DNA of 64,000 nt. It comes from Candidatus Flexifilum affinis. GTDB taxonomy: Bacteria; Chloroflexota; Anaerolineae; Aggregatilineales; Phototrophicaceae. Below, in pieces: positions 52,759-62,195 of the stretch. The stretch is from assembly GCA_016713325.1 (NCBI GenBank), contig JADJPJ010000100.1:6365-70364 (forward strand), read 5' to 3'. A program made the translations under genes and the position numbers. How positions within the stretch are numbered: position 1 is the stretch's first letter; every line of letters starts with the position of its first letter. The notes beneath the pieces were generated by a model. That model had not been told where the DNA came from. It made no database searches and saw only the letters and a program-made list of their open reading frames with translations.

Positions 52759-53673
52759 ATGAAGAGTAAATTGCTTTCACGGGGGGCGCTGATCGTTTTG
52801 TTCTGCCTCACCACCGGTCTGGTCTTCGCACAAGATGCCGCCGAGGAACCGATGGCGGCGATTGAGCCACGGGCGGTTGTCTACGGTGAGGTTGGAGGCG
52901 TGGAATTGTTGCTCAATGTCTACGAGCCAGCGCTCAGTGACAGCCCGCGCGCCGCCGTGGTTCTGATTCACGGCGGAGCCGGGAAGTACGGTGAACGCAG
53001 GGAGTTGGCCGAATACGCCAGTCGACTCGCCGCCGCTGGCTACGTCGTGTTCAATATAGACTATCGCCTGCTGCAAGATGACGGCAACAAGCGGTGGCCC
53101 GCGCAGCTTGAGGACGCACAGTTGGCGGTGCGATGGGTGCGGGCAAACGCGGCACAGTATCATGTCGATCCTGACCAGATATGTGCGCTTGGACACTCCT
53201 TCGGCGGTCAGTTGGCAGCCCTGCTGGGGGAACGCGACACGTTATTCGACACCGACCTGCCATTGGCGATGTACTCCAGCAAAGTCGCGTGCGTCATCGA
53301 TATCGCCGGATCGGTTGATCCGCTACGGCCTTTTAACGACGTGAGACTTCAGCCAATCGCAACCGCGCTGTATGGGGGGACACCTAACGACGCGAGGGAG
53401 ACTTACCTGAGCGCCTCCGCTCTGGCACAGGTCGATGCCAGCACCAGCCCCTTTCTGATTTTTCACGGTGCGGACGACGAGGTTAACCCGGTTGAACAGT
53501 CACGGGAGATGGTGGATGCGCTGCACCGAGCAGGGGTAGAAGTGGTCTACGTAGAAGTCCCCCACGCCACCCATCTCTACTGGATCAGTCCCTTTGAAAT
53601 CACAGGGGCCTGGGATTTGGTTGCGCCAGAGATGCTCGCGTTCCTGGGTCGGCACTTGCACTCCCCAAGCTGA
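52759..53673 (+). CDS. Secreted alpha/beta hydrolase (esterase/lipase, BD-FAE-like)
   Basis: 304 residues. The signal peptide LLSRGALIVLFCLTTGLVFAQ is followed by an esterase domain. The oxyanion HGG is in VVLIHGGAGKYG. The nucleophile Ser147 is in GHSFGG, the acid is in GADDEVNP (Asp239 or Asp240), and the histidine is in VPHATHLY (His269 or His272). FNIDYRLLQDDGNKRWPAQLEDAQLAVRWVR is typical of acetyl-esterase/BD-FAE-type enzymes. It would act outside the cytoplasm on acyl esters, possibly plant-wall acetyl or feruloyl groups. The gene sits alone between two direct repeats of about 100 bases, which suggests duplication or insertion as a cassette. Confidence 0.88.
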   Translation: MKSKLLSRGALIVLFCLTTGLVFAQDAAEEPMAAIEPRAVVYGEVGGVELLLNVYEPALSDSPRAAVVLIHGGAGKYGERRELAEYASRLAAAGYVVFNIDYRLLQDDGNKRWPAQLEDAQLAVRWVRANAAQYHVDPDQICALGHSFGGQLAALLGERDTLFDTDLPLAMYSSKVACVIDIAGSVDPLRPFNDVRLQPIATALYGGTPNDARETYLSASALAQVDASTSPFLIFHGADDEVNPVEQSREMVDALHRAGVEVVYVEVPHATHLYWISPFEITGAWDLVAPEMLAFLGRHLHSPS

Positions 53674-53838
53674 GGTACTATCGGATGTTCCGGCTGAGAT
53701 CATGCTCCACTGCGAGTATGATCTTAGGGTAACTTTTGTCCGTTTGCATAAAAGCGTCGTCAGGGCAAGAGCGATGTCCACGATGGTTCTTTCAGCGTGG
53801 CGATAAAATCTTAGTTGCGACACAGCCCAACGACATGC

Positions 53839-53940
53839 GCCACACAAAAAACAGCCCGGCGGGGGCTCGGGCTGTTTTCTCGATGGTGCGCCCCCCGGCC
53901 GAAAAGTCGGGGGGGCGAGGGGATATCACTGAGGGGTTAG
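53839..53940. repeat. 102-bp direct repeat, copy 2, with terminator hairpin
   Basis: Closely matches 52645-52743. It contains the same ACAGCCCG/CGGGCTGTTTT hairpin and the GCGCCCCCCG/CGGGGGGGCG hairpin. Its end (GGGGTTAG) overlaps the last bases and stop of the peroxidase gene, so this copy is probably the native terminator of that gene. The gap 53674-53838 has no gene. Confidence 0.85.
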
Positions 53941-54932
53941 TCCGCAGGCAGAAGCGGGATCGTGACCTCGGGCGCCTGGCCTTCCAGCGATTCCAGGAAA
54001 GCCAGGATGTACTTGACTTCGTCATCCGTCAGGTCGCGGTTCAACTGGACGCTGCCCATGATGCGAACAGCCTCTTCCAGGGTCGCGGCGCTGCCGTCAT
54101 GGAAGTACGGCGCGGTCAGGGAGACATTGCGCCACGTCGAAACGCGGAACATGAAGGCGTCGGCATCGGCGCCGGTGACCGTGGCCAGACCGCGATCCTC
54201 ACCGTGGACGAACGGCATCAGCGTGCCGATGGACAGCATCGGGCCGTTGTGGCAGGCGACGCAGCCGACCTGAACGACGATTTCCATACCGCGCTTGGCG
54301 TCATCGGACAGGGCCGATTCGTCGCCGCGCAGCCAGCGGTCCAGGGCGTCATCCGGGGTGACCAGGGTGCGCTCAAAGGTGGCGATCGCCTTGGCAATGT
54401 TGAGGAAGGTGATCGGCTCTGCTTCGTCAGGGAAAGCGGCCTGGAAGTACGGCAGGTAGCCTTCGATGTTGGCGATGGTCTCGACGGCCAGATCAGCAGG
54501 CATGGCCATTTCGACGCCGGCCTGGATGGGGCCTTGGGCCTGTTCTTCCAGACCCGTCGCGCGGCCATCCCAGAACTGCAGGTTGAAGAAGGCGGCGTTC
54601 AGGACGGTCGGGGCATTGCGGCCACCCGTCTCGAATTCATGGCCCAGCGAAGAAGGCAGACGATCGGTGCCGCCGAGGCTCAGGTTGTGGCAGGTGTGGC
54701 AGGAAATAATGCCGCTGGCCGAGAGACGGGGATCGAAGTACAGCATCTTGCCCAGTTCAATTTTCTCGGGCGTCATCGGGTTGTCTTCAGGGACCGGCGC
54801 AGCGTCGGGAAGGGTCGCAAACAGACCCTGCGTGACCTGCGGGCGTGGTTCTTCCTGGGCATAGATCGCCGCGGCCGCGAAGACCATCAGCACGCCCAAA
54901 ACCACCAATGCGACAATCAAGTTTCTCTTCAT
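53937..54932 (-). CDS. Di-haem cytochrome c peroxidase (CcpA/MauG family)
   Basis: 331 residues. Signal peptide IVALVVLGVLMVFAAAAIYAQ. First haem motif C78-H-T-C81-H82, second C224-V-A-C227-H228, with the family segments LGKMLYFDPRLSASG, GGRNAPTVLNAAFF, QFWDGRA, and RNVSLTAPYFHDG. Bacterial CCPs reduce hydrogen peroxide to water with electrons from small cytochromes outside the cytoplasmic membrane. The class is complete, with normal length. A promoter and a consensus CRP-type site lie upstream. The 32.4-kb lipoprotein cytochrome c could be a donor, but that is a guess. Confidence 0.94.
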   Translation of the reverse strand: MKRNLIVALVVLGVLMVFAAAAIYAQEEPRPQVTQGLFATLPDAAPVPEDNPMTPEKIELGKMLYFDPRLSASGIISCHTCHNLSLGGTDRLPSSLGHEFETGGRNAPTVLNAAFFNLQFWDGRATGLEEQAQGPIQAGVEMAMPADLAVETIANIEGYLPYFQAAFPDEAEPITFLNIAKAIATFERTLVTPDDALDRWLRGDESALSDDAKRGMEIVVQVGCVACHNGPMLSIGTLMPFVHGEDRGLATVTGADADAFMFRVSTWRNVSLTAPYFHDGSAATLEEAVRIMGSVQLNRDLTDDEVKYILAFLESLEGQAPEVTIPLLPAD

Positions 54933-54982
54933 TGAATTGCTCCTGTGCAGCTAGCTGTCGTGAGATGCGTGGCAGAATCACT

Positions 54983-55011
54983 ATTATGTTGACGTTAGTT
55001 TAGGTTACCAA
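54983..55011 (-). promoter_or_regulatory. Promoter of the cytochrome c peroxidase gene
   Basis: On the minus strand TTGGTA (55011-55006) and CATAAT (54988-54983) are separated by 17 bases. The predicted transcription start is near 54976, about 44 bases before the ATG. Confidence 0.55.
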
Positions 55012-55024
55012 AACGTTTTTGAAC

Positions 55025-55042
55025 TTGTGACATTCGTCACAA
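55025..55042. promoter_or_regulatory. CRP/FNR-family binding site
   Basis: TTGTGACATTCGTCACAA is a perfect match to the CRP consensus TGTGA-N6-TCACA with flanking T/A. Its centre is about 57 bases upstream of the predicted peroxidase start, a class I activator position. A half site TCGTCACAA lies at about 55058-55066. The rest of 54933-55280 holds only a TCGGAATTT/AAATTCCGA hairpin (about 55138-55180). Confidence 0.7.
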
Positions 55043-55280
55043 TCGCCTGATGAACATCGTCACAAGTGGGTCCATATCCTACAGGTTTAAAGGAGCAGCA
55101 GAGTCGCCAGGCTCATCAAAGTCCAAGGCTCGACTTATCGGAATTTCGGGGATCGCTCACTTCGCGCTAAATTCCGACCCCTAACGTGGTGCAAGTACCT
55201 GCGCGCAGATTTGCAAACGTGATGTATCGTAAGCCGGATAACTTTGTAGCGGAACTTAGCCAAGTGGGAGTCAACATTCA

Positions 55281-56313
55281 ATGAAGAGCCGTTTCCTCAC
55301 GATCGCGGTGCTCGTCATGGCCGCCCTGTTCATGGTCGCCCCCTCCTTCGCCCAGGATGAGCCGGGGACCATTGCCGACATCGTCGTCGCCAGCACCACC
55401 GCCGAAACGCCCGAGTTCACAATCCTGCTCGCCGCCGTCAGCGCCGCCGACCCGGCCGTGCTGGAGCTGCTGAGCAATCCTGAAGCCAATGTCACCGTCT
55501 TCGCCCCGACCGACGCCGCCTTCGCCGCGGCCCTGGAAGCGCTCGGCGTCAGCGCCGAAGATCTGCTGGCCGACACCGCCATGCTGACCAACATCCTCCT
55601 GTACCACGTCGTCCCCGGCTCCTTCGCCGCTGAGGCCGTCGTCGCGCTGGATGGCGCCCTGATCGGCACCATGTACCCCGAGACGGCGCTGAGCCATCTC
55701 CGCGGGCGACATGGGCGTCATGGTCAACGAGTCCAACGTGGTCGCGACCGACGTGATGGCCTCCAACGGCATCGTGCACGTCATCGACGCGGTCCTGCTG
55801 CCCCCGGCCATGGAAGACATGGGTGATGGCATGGGCGAGATGATGGAACCCGCCGGCAACATCGCTGAGGTCGTTATTGCGGCCGCCGGCGCCGAAGCGC
55901 CGGAATTCACCACCCTGCTGGCCGCTGTCCAGGCGGCTGACCCGGCCATCCTGGCCACGCTGACCGGCGCCGGCCCGTACACCGTCTTCGCGCCGACCGA
56001 CGCGGCCTTCACGGCGGCCCTGGAAGCCCTGGGCATCACGGCCGAGCAGCTCCTGGCCGACGTCGAGACCCTGACCAGCGTCCTGGCTTACCACGTCGTG
56101 CCCGGCCACTTCGCTTCGCCGACCGTCGTGGCGGTTGCCGGCGCTGAGGGCGGCGCGACGATCGCCACCGCACTGGCCGGTACCACGGTCAACGTCTCCC
56201 TGGATGGCGAGTCGGTCAAGGTCAACGACGCCACCGTCGTGACGGTCGACGTGCACGCCTCCAACGGCATCATCCACGTCATCGACGCGGTCATCCTGCC
56301 TCCCAGCGAATAA
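55281..56313 (+). CDS. Secreted protein with two fasciclin (FAS1) domains (one frameshift)
   Basis: Signal peptide LTIAVLVMAALFMVAPSFAQ. FAS1 domain 1 (about 30-150) has VTVFAPTDAAFAAAL and LLYHVVPG. The frame breaks near 55690, where SHLRGRHG should read AISAGDMGVMVNESNVVATDV. Domain 2 has YTVFAPTDAAFTAAL, LAYHVVPGHFASPTVV and NGIIHVIDAVILP. Between them is a short MEDMGDGMGEMMEPAG linker. Joined, about 343 residues. FAS1 domains mediate adhesion to surfaces or cells. The two domains are similar enough to be a duplication. The frameshift is probably a sequence error, since both halves are complete. Confidence 0.85.
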
Positions 56314-56383
56314 GGATAGGCTGAGTCAAACGTGCTGAGCGCGGAGTAAGCGGCGCTGAGTGCGGAATGACAACCAATGTAGT

Positions 56384-56431
56384 CTGAGGACTGAGTCGGC
56401 CCGGGGGGAAACGGGTTGGCTCAGTCCTCAG
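56384..56431 (+). terminator. Terminator-like hairpin after the FAS1 gene
   Basis: CTGAGGACTGAG (56384-56395) and CTCAGTCCTCAG (56420-56431) are exact complements around a GC-rich loop of 24 bases, followed by TCATTTG. A CCCTAC-tailed palindrome follows at 56522-56546 (GGACGCGC, loop ATTA, GCGCGTCC). Confidence 0.5.
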
Positions 56432-56567
56432 TCATTTGGGGGTATGTGAGGCGGTGCTGACAGATGTGGGGTAAGTATGGTTCTGCCGCCAAGGGCTTGT
56501 GAATTTAGATGCGCAGTCGCCGGACGCGCATTAGCGCGTCCCTACGAAGGGGAGTGGGGCTTAGCCG

Positions 56568-57788
56568 CTACTCACTCCAGACCGGTCCGCTGCCTCGTCC
56601 CAGGTTGAGCGTCCGCTGCCGGTCCCACACAATAAGGTCAACCATCGGACTGCCAGTGCCCGCCGCAGTCCACGCCAGCCGACCATCGTGGCTCCACATA
56701 GGTACGCGATACTCCGCGTCAGGATTCCCACTGGCGTCGATAACATGCTGCTGCCCATCCCAGACGATGATTTCAAAGAAGTTGTTTCGGTGATTCCATG
56801 CGTTCCACACCAATCGCCCGTCGTGGCTCCATTGCGGTTGAGTGTCACGCGCGTCCGGGTTCTGGCTGATGTCGCGCACGCTCTCGCCATCCCACATCAC
56901 AATTTCCTTGCCCGTGCCAGTTGCTGCTGTCCATGCCAGCTGCCCGTCGCGGCTCCACCGCGGGTCGCGACCCGGCGCGTCCAGCTCCCGGCTGAGGTTA
57001 CGGACCTGCTCACCGTCCCATAGAAAGATCTCGTCGCCGCGATCCTGAACGGACGCCCAGGCGAGCCGGCCATCGTCGCTCCAGGTGTAGTCGTGCCACC
57101 GCCGGTTCGGGCTAACACAGACCGTCCGTGCGCCGTCCCACACGAACAAATCGCTCTGTCCGCTGCGTAAAAACTCCCAGGCGAGCTGTCCGTCTGCACT
57201 CCAGGTGAAAAGCAAGTTCTGCGCATCCGGGTTTCGACCGACGAGGATGATCTGCTGCCCGTCCCAGACGACGAGCGAGAAGTCCTGTTCGGGCCGGCGC
57301 GACGACCGCCACGCCAGCCGTCCATCCTGGCTCCATTCTGGCATCGTGTCCCGTAGATCCGGGTTCTGACTGACGTTGCGCACCTGCTCGCCGTCCCATA
57401 CCATGATCTCAGAATCGTCGCCGCTTGCCGCCACCCACGCCAGACGTCCGTCCGCGCTCCAGGTGGGGGAGTAATCGCCACTCTCCGGGGTCTGGCTGAC
57501 GTTGCGCACCTGCTCACCGTCCCAGATGACGATGTCGTAGCCTGCGATCCACGCCAGCCGACCATCGGCGCCCCAGGTTGGGAAGACGCTATACCACGGC
57601 GCTTTGACGCTGAAGTTGACGACCACACGCCCATCCCAGACGGAAATTTCGCTGTCCAGGACTTTTGCGGACACCCACGCCAGCCAGGACCCGCGGGGAG
57701 TCAGTGTGCCGGCAATGACCGCGGCGGCGATCAGTACGAGACAAATGAGGGAGATGGCGATCGTAAGTTGGAGGGCGAATCGGGGCAT
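56568..57788 (-). CDS. TolB-like beta-propeller protein
   Basis: 406 residues. An N-terminal helix (ALQLTIAISLICLVLIAAAVIAG) is a signal anchor or signal peptide. The rest consists of about eight near-repeats of 43-46 residues built on P-x-W-S-x-D-G-R-L-A-W...VWDGEQVRNVSQNPD, a WD40/PD40-like propeller of the TolB kind. The repeats are so alike (WDGEQVRN three times) that recent expansion is likely. Exported or membrane-attached. Function unknown; no Tol-Pal genes are near, so it is not the E. coli TolB. Monocistronic. Confidence 0.82.
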   Translation of the reverse strand: MPRFALQLTIAISLICLVLIAAAVIAGTLTPRGSWLAWVSAKVLDSEISVWDGRVVVNFSVKAPWYSVFPTWGADGRLAWIAGYDIVIWDGEQVRNVSQTPESGDYSPTWSADGRLAWVAASGDDSEIMVWDGEQVRNVSQNPDLRDTMPEWSQDGRLAWRSSRRPEQDFSLVVWDGQQIILVGRNPDAQNLLFTWSADGQLAWEFLRSGQSDLFVWDGARTVCVSPNRRWHDYTWSDDGRLAWASVQDRGDEIFLWDGEQVRNLSRELDAPGRDPRWSRDGQLAWTAATGTGKEIVMWDGESVRDISQNPDARDTQPQWSHDGRLVWNAWNHRNNFFEIIVWDGQQHVIDASGNPDAEYRVPMWSHDGRLAWTAAGTGSPMVDLIVWDRQRTLNLGRGSGPVWSE

Positions 57789-57950
57789 GGTGGGCGATCT
57801 TTTGTCGGCGCGTCGCTGCGAACCGTCACAGCGTGGTCCCTGCCGTCGATTGTAGCCGGACTCCGCGCGCCGTCCGCGTTCCGTGGGCGAACCGCCGGGC
57901 GGCGACCTAACCCAATTCTAGAAGCGTGCCTTCACGGCGCAAGGGGGCCG

Positions 57951-57976
57951 GGGCGGGCACATTGGCCCGCCCTACG
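57951..57976. repeat. CCCTAC-tailed palindrome
   Basis: GGGCGGGC (57951-57958) pairs with GCCCGCCC (57965-57972), loop ACATTG, followed by TACG. It lies in the 57789-58060 gap, which holds no gene. Confidence 0.75.
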
Positions 57977-58060
57977 CAAAACTGTGAGATTGAAGGGGCA
58001 GACGTGCAAACGAAGTTCGCCTGTGTCTGCCCAGAAAAACAACCACCTTGGTTGGAGTTC

Positions 58061-60803
58061 TTATCTCTGTTCGACCACGAACCGATACGTCCCCGCCCCA
58101 ACCTCAGGCACGCGGCCGGTGACCGGCGCGCCATTGAGGGTGACGGCGCCGTCGTAGGGCAGCGCCACCGTAGCAGACGTGTTGGGCGGCACGACGACGG
58201 TGTAGGTGAAAGCGCCGTCCTCCAGCGTCCAGGCGGATCTCCAGCGCCCCGTACAAGGTATCGAGCGAGGCGCGGGCGAAGGTCAGCCCGCCGCCCGGCT
58301 GAGGACGCAGCACGGCGTGCTTGTAGCCCGGCGCGGCCGGATCCACGTCGAGGCCGGCCACGGTGGTGTACAGGCAGTTGCCGATCGCGACGTAGGCATA
58401 GTGGTTGAAAGAATTCATCTCCGGCGTCTGGAAACCGTTCTCCGGCGTCCACCCGTCCCAGCGCTCCCAGATCGTCGTCGCGCCCTGCGTCACGGCGTAC
58501 AGCCAGGAGGGCCAGCTCTTTTGCTGGAGCAGCGCATAGGCCGCATCCAGGCATCCGTTCTGGCTCAGGACGTGGTTCAGGTACGGCGACCCGACGAATC
58601 CGGTCGAGAGGTGCATGCCCCGGCGCTCGATGTCGGCGACCAGCTCGGCGGCAGCCTGCGGGCGCAGGTTATCCGGCAGCAGGTCGAAGTGCAGCGCCAG
58701 CACGTAGGCGGTCTGGGTCGGGCTGAACAGGTCGGTGCTGAACACCTCGACGGACGGGCCGTAGTCGACTTCGCGGAGGGTGCCGCGCGAGAGGGCGTCC
58801 GCCTGATCCATCTGGCGCCGCGCTTCGGACGGGGTGACGACGACCGGCGGGACGGTGCTGCCGGCCAGGTAGCGTTCGCAGAAAGCGGTCCGCACGTCCT
58901 CGAAGAGCTTCTGGTAGCGGTCCGCATCGTCAGATTTGCCGAGGAGGGTTGCGATCCGGGCCATCAGCCGGGCGTCGTAGGCCAGGAAGGCCGTGCCGAG
59001 CAGATCGCGCGGGGTGCTGGCGTTGATCGACAGCCAGTCGCCGAAGCCGGGCCAGCCTTCGTAGTCGGCGCGGCAGCGGATGTTGCCGGGGCTGTTCGCC
59101 AGCAGGAAGTCCATGAAGCGCGTCATGGTCGCGTAATTCTGTTCCAGGATGCCCTTGTCGCCGTAGCACAGGTAGATTGTCCACGGGCAGATGACCGCCG
59201 CGTCTGCTCAGGCCGGGCCGCCATCGGTCGGCACGTCGGCGGCGTAGGGGACCACCGAGGGAACCGAGCCGTCGGGGTTCTGCGCGTCGGCAACATCCTG
59301 CGCCCACTTGGTCATAAAGCCGGCCACGTCCATGTTGAAGGCGGCCGTGCGCAAGAACACCTGCGCGTCGCCGGTCCAGCCCAGGCGCTCGTCGCGCTGC
59401 GGGCAGTCGGTCGGCACGTCGAGGAAGTTGCCCTTTTGCCCCCACACGATGTTGTGCTGCAACTGGTTGAGGAGCGGGTCGGAGCACTCGAACGTCCCCG
59501 TCGGTTCCATGTCGGAATGGAGCACGATGCCGGTGATCGTTTCTTCGTTCACCTCGCCCTTGTAGCCCTCGATCTCCACGTAGCGGAAGCCGTGGAAAGT
59601 GAATTTCGACTCCCAGACTTCCACCCCCTCACCTTTGAAGGTGTAGTAGTCCGTGGCGTGGGCGCTGCGCAGGTTGGTGTAGTAGGGCGATCCGTCGGCA
59701 TTGAGCACTTCGGCAAAGCGGATGATCGCCGTCGAACCCGCCGGGCCGGACGCTTTGAAGCGCACCCGACCGACCATGTTCTGGCCCAGGTCGAACAAAT
59801 AACGCTTGCGCCCCATCGCGCTGCGGTCGATCGGTTGGACCGCCGGAGGAAGCTCCTGAATGCGCCGGACGGTGGGGCCGTTCAGCGCCACCACTTGCAG
59901 GTCGGGATGGGCGAAGGTCTGGGCAGGGAACGCGTGCGGCAGGGCGACCTCCGGCGTGTCCCAGCCGGGGATCTCCTTGCGCGCGTCATAGGCCTCGCCG
60001 ACGATGAAGTCGCTGTGCGTGATCGGGCCGAAGTGAAAGGTCCAGGAGCCGTCCGAGACGATTTTCTGGGTCCGCCCATCGGCCAGGGTGATCTCCAACT
60101 GCGCCAGGAGCTGCGGCCGGTCGACGTAGTTCTGGCGGTGCAGCCAGCCGATATAGCCGGCCGCCCAGCCGTCGCCCAGCAACGCGCCGAGGGCGTTGTC
60201 GCCCTGGCTCAGCAGTGCAGTCACGTCGTATGTCACATACTGCACGCGCTTGTGATAATCCGTCCAGCCCGGCGCGAACACGTCTTCCCCGACAGCTTGC
60301 CCGTTGATCGAACACTCGAAGACGCCCAGCGCCGTCACGTACAGCCGCGCCGAGGCGACCGCCGCCGGCAGCGTGAAGACCGTACGCAGATAAGGAGGGG
60401 GCAGCGTGCTGCGCGGCCCGGCCGCAAACGAAGGGCCGATCCACTGCGCCGCCCAGTCCTCGGCCTCCAGCAGGCCCATCTCGAACCAGGCGATCTCGCT
60501 CTCGGCGGCCGCGCCGGTCTCGTCCCAGACCGTCACCTGCCAGGCGACGCGCTGACGCGATTGGAGCGCCGGGCCACCATAGGCCACATGGACCGACTGA
60601 TCGGACTCGACGCGGCCGCTGTCCCACAGATCGGGGGCATGGTCACGCAGAAGCGCGGGATCGCTGGCGGCGGTCACACGGTAGGCGGTCTGACGGGCGC
60701 CGGGCCGGTCGGTTTGCAGCCGCCAGGCCAGGCGGGGGATGCGTAGGTCGATGCCGAGGGGGTTGCGGCGGTATTCGGTGGTGAGGTACGTAACGAGAGT
60801 CAT
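58061..60803 (-). CDS. Alpha-L-rhamnosidase, GH78 (in-frame TGA and one frameshift)
   Basis: ATG 60803 has AAAGGA upstream. The N-terminal parts (RIPRLAWRLQTD, YRVTAASDPALL; YLRTVFTLPAAVASARLYVTALG; RKRYLFDLGQNMVGRVRFKASG) are GH78 carbohydrate-binding and sandwich domains. The (alpha/alpha)6 core has DVPTDCPQRDERLGWTGDAQVF, which holds the general acid/base, then GGPA followed by TGA at codon 532 (59208-59210) where Trp is normal, then ADAAVICPW and the rest to YVAIGNCLYTTVAGLDVDP. Near 58233 the frame shifts; the true end reads WTLEDGAFTYTVVVPPNTSATVALPYDGAV to TAA at 58061-58063. About 910 residues when repaired. It removes terminal alpha-L-rhamnose from plant glycans; no signal peptide. 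Confidence 0.85.
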
Positions 60804-60937
60804 TCAGTGTCCTTTTCAAAAGATCGCCCACTTTTTAGCGCGCTTCAGCGACAAATCACAGTCCCGATCCAGGTCAAGGGAATACGGTCCGGATCGCTAA
60901 TGATTACAACTTTGAATCGGCTATGCAATAGAGCTAC

Positions 60938-60966
60938 TTGACAAAAATCCTGAAACTCTCTACTCT
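60938..60966 (+). promoter_or_regulatory. Promoter of the LacI-ABC operon
   Basis: A perfect TTGACA (60938-60943) and TACTCT (60961-60966) with a 17-base spacer. The transcription start would be near 60973, 50 bases before the LacI start. The 60804-61022 region is the divergent control region with the rhamnosidase; no certain operator palindrome could be named. Confidence 0.6.
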
Positions 60967-61022
60967 AAAAATCAATTTACACGATTAAGGTGATTCGTGC
61001 AACTGGTTTATTCGTGAGCTTT

Positions 61023-62056
61023 ATGGACCGAAAAAGACCGACTCAGGCTGATGTCGCGCGGGCCGCGGGAGTCTCGCGCGCCACGGTGTCCTACGTGCTG
61101 AACGACCAGACCGACAAGCGCATTCCCATTTCGCCGAAACGCGCCAGCGGGTTCTGGAAGCGATTGCCGAGCTGGGCTACGAGGTGGACGCCCGCGCGCA
61201 GGCGCTGCGCAGCGGCGAAACCAAGACGATCGGCGTACTGCTGCCGATCTCATGAGAACCCGTTCTTCTGGCAAATCCTGCTCGAATCGGGGCTGAGGCC
61301 GAAGCCAGCGGATACAATGCTGCTCTTCACAGTGTGCTGACCCCGGAACAGCAGACCCACAGCATCCGCGAACTGGCCGAACAGCGCGTCGATGGACTGA
61401 TCCTGATGATCGGGTTCAAAGAGTTCTCCGAGCCGGTAGTCAATCAGCTTCGCAAGTCCTCGCGCCCGATCGTCGAAATTACTGGGTCCATCTCTGAATT
61501 CGACCATGTGCATCAGGGCTATGGAGAGGAACGCGCGCGTTGATGACACACCCGATCGAACTTGGACACCAGCGCATCGGGTTCGTTTTTGGTGTGACCG
61601 TCGAATCGCAGGGGAAACGACCGTCTGACGGCCTACCGTCAGACGCTGGAGGACGCAGGGCTTCCGCTGGATGAATCGCTGATCGTTCAGTGCGGCGAAC
61701 GGCTGGAAGATGGCTATCAGGCTGCATCTGACCTTTGCGCCGCCCCGACCGCCCCACCGCGCTGATCACGATCAACGACTTGCTTGGCATGGCGGCGATT
61801 CGCGCGGCCGTCGACCTCGACTTGAGCGTTCCGGGCGATGTTTCGGTCGCTGGTTTTGATGATATCCCGTTCATAAGCTTCACCGTGCCGCGTCTGACGA
61901 CCGTTTCCGGCTACCCGGAAAAAGAACGGACGCGACGCTGTTCGCCTGCTGCTCAATCGTCTGGCCGACCCCGATCGCCCGCGCGAGGCGGTCATGAGCG
62001 GATGGCAGCTTCATATCCGCGAGTCGACCGGGCCGGCACCTACGCGCCGCCGGTGA
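61023..62056 (+). pseudogene. LacI-family regulator, frame-broken
   Basis: The start (ATG 61023) gives the helix-turn-helix RPTQADVARAAGVSRATVSYVLND. After RIPISP the frame slips; pieces continue in other frames: IAELGYEVDARAQALRSGETKTIGVLLP, EQQTHSIRELAEQRVDGLILMIGF, TALITINDLLGMAAIRAAVDLDLSVPGDVSVAGFDDIPFISFTVPRLTTVSGYP, and a C-terminal RLLLNRLADPDRPREAVMSGWQLHIRESTGPAPTRRR ending at TGA 62056. At least five indels. The content is a normal LacI-type sugar repressor (about 340 residues). It probably controls the rhamnosidase and the following ABC genes. Breaks are so regular in this last 3 kb that low-coverage sequence error is more likely than decay. Confidence 0.8.
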
Positions 62057-62195
62057 TCGCATTCGGACGGCATTTTTGCCGTCCTACGCTAATGACCCCC
62101 GATAGCGACGGGACGTGACGCGCGCCCACCTACTTTTTGAACAGGAGAACCCATTACCGGGGCTCATGGATGCAGATAATCGAAAGGGTGTTTAC

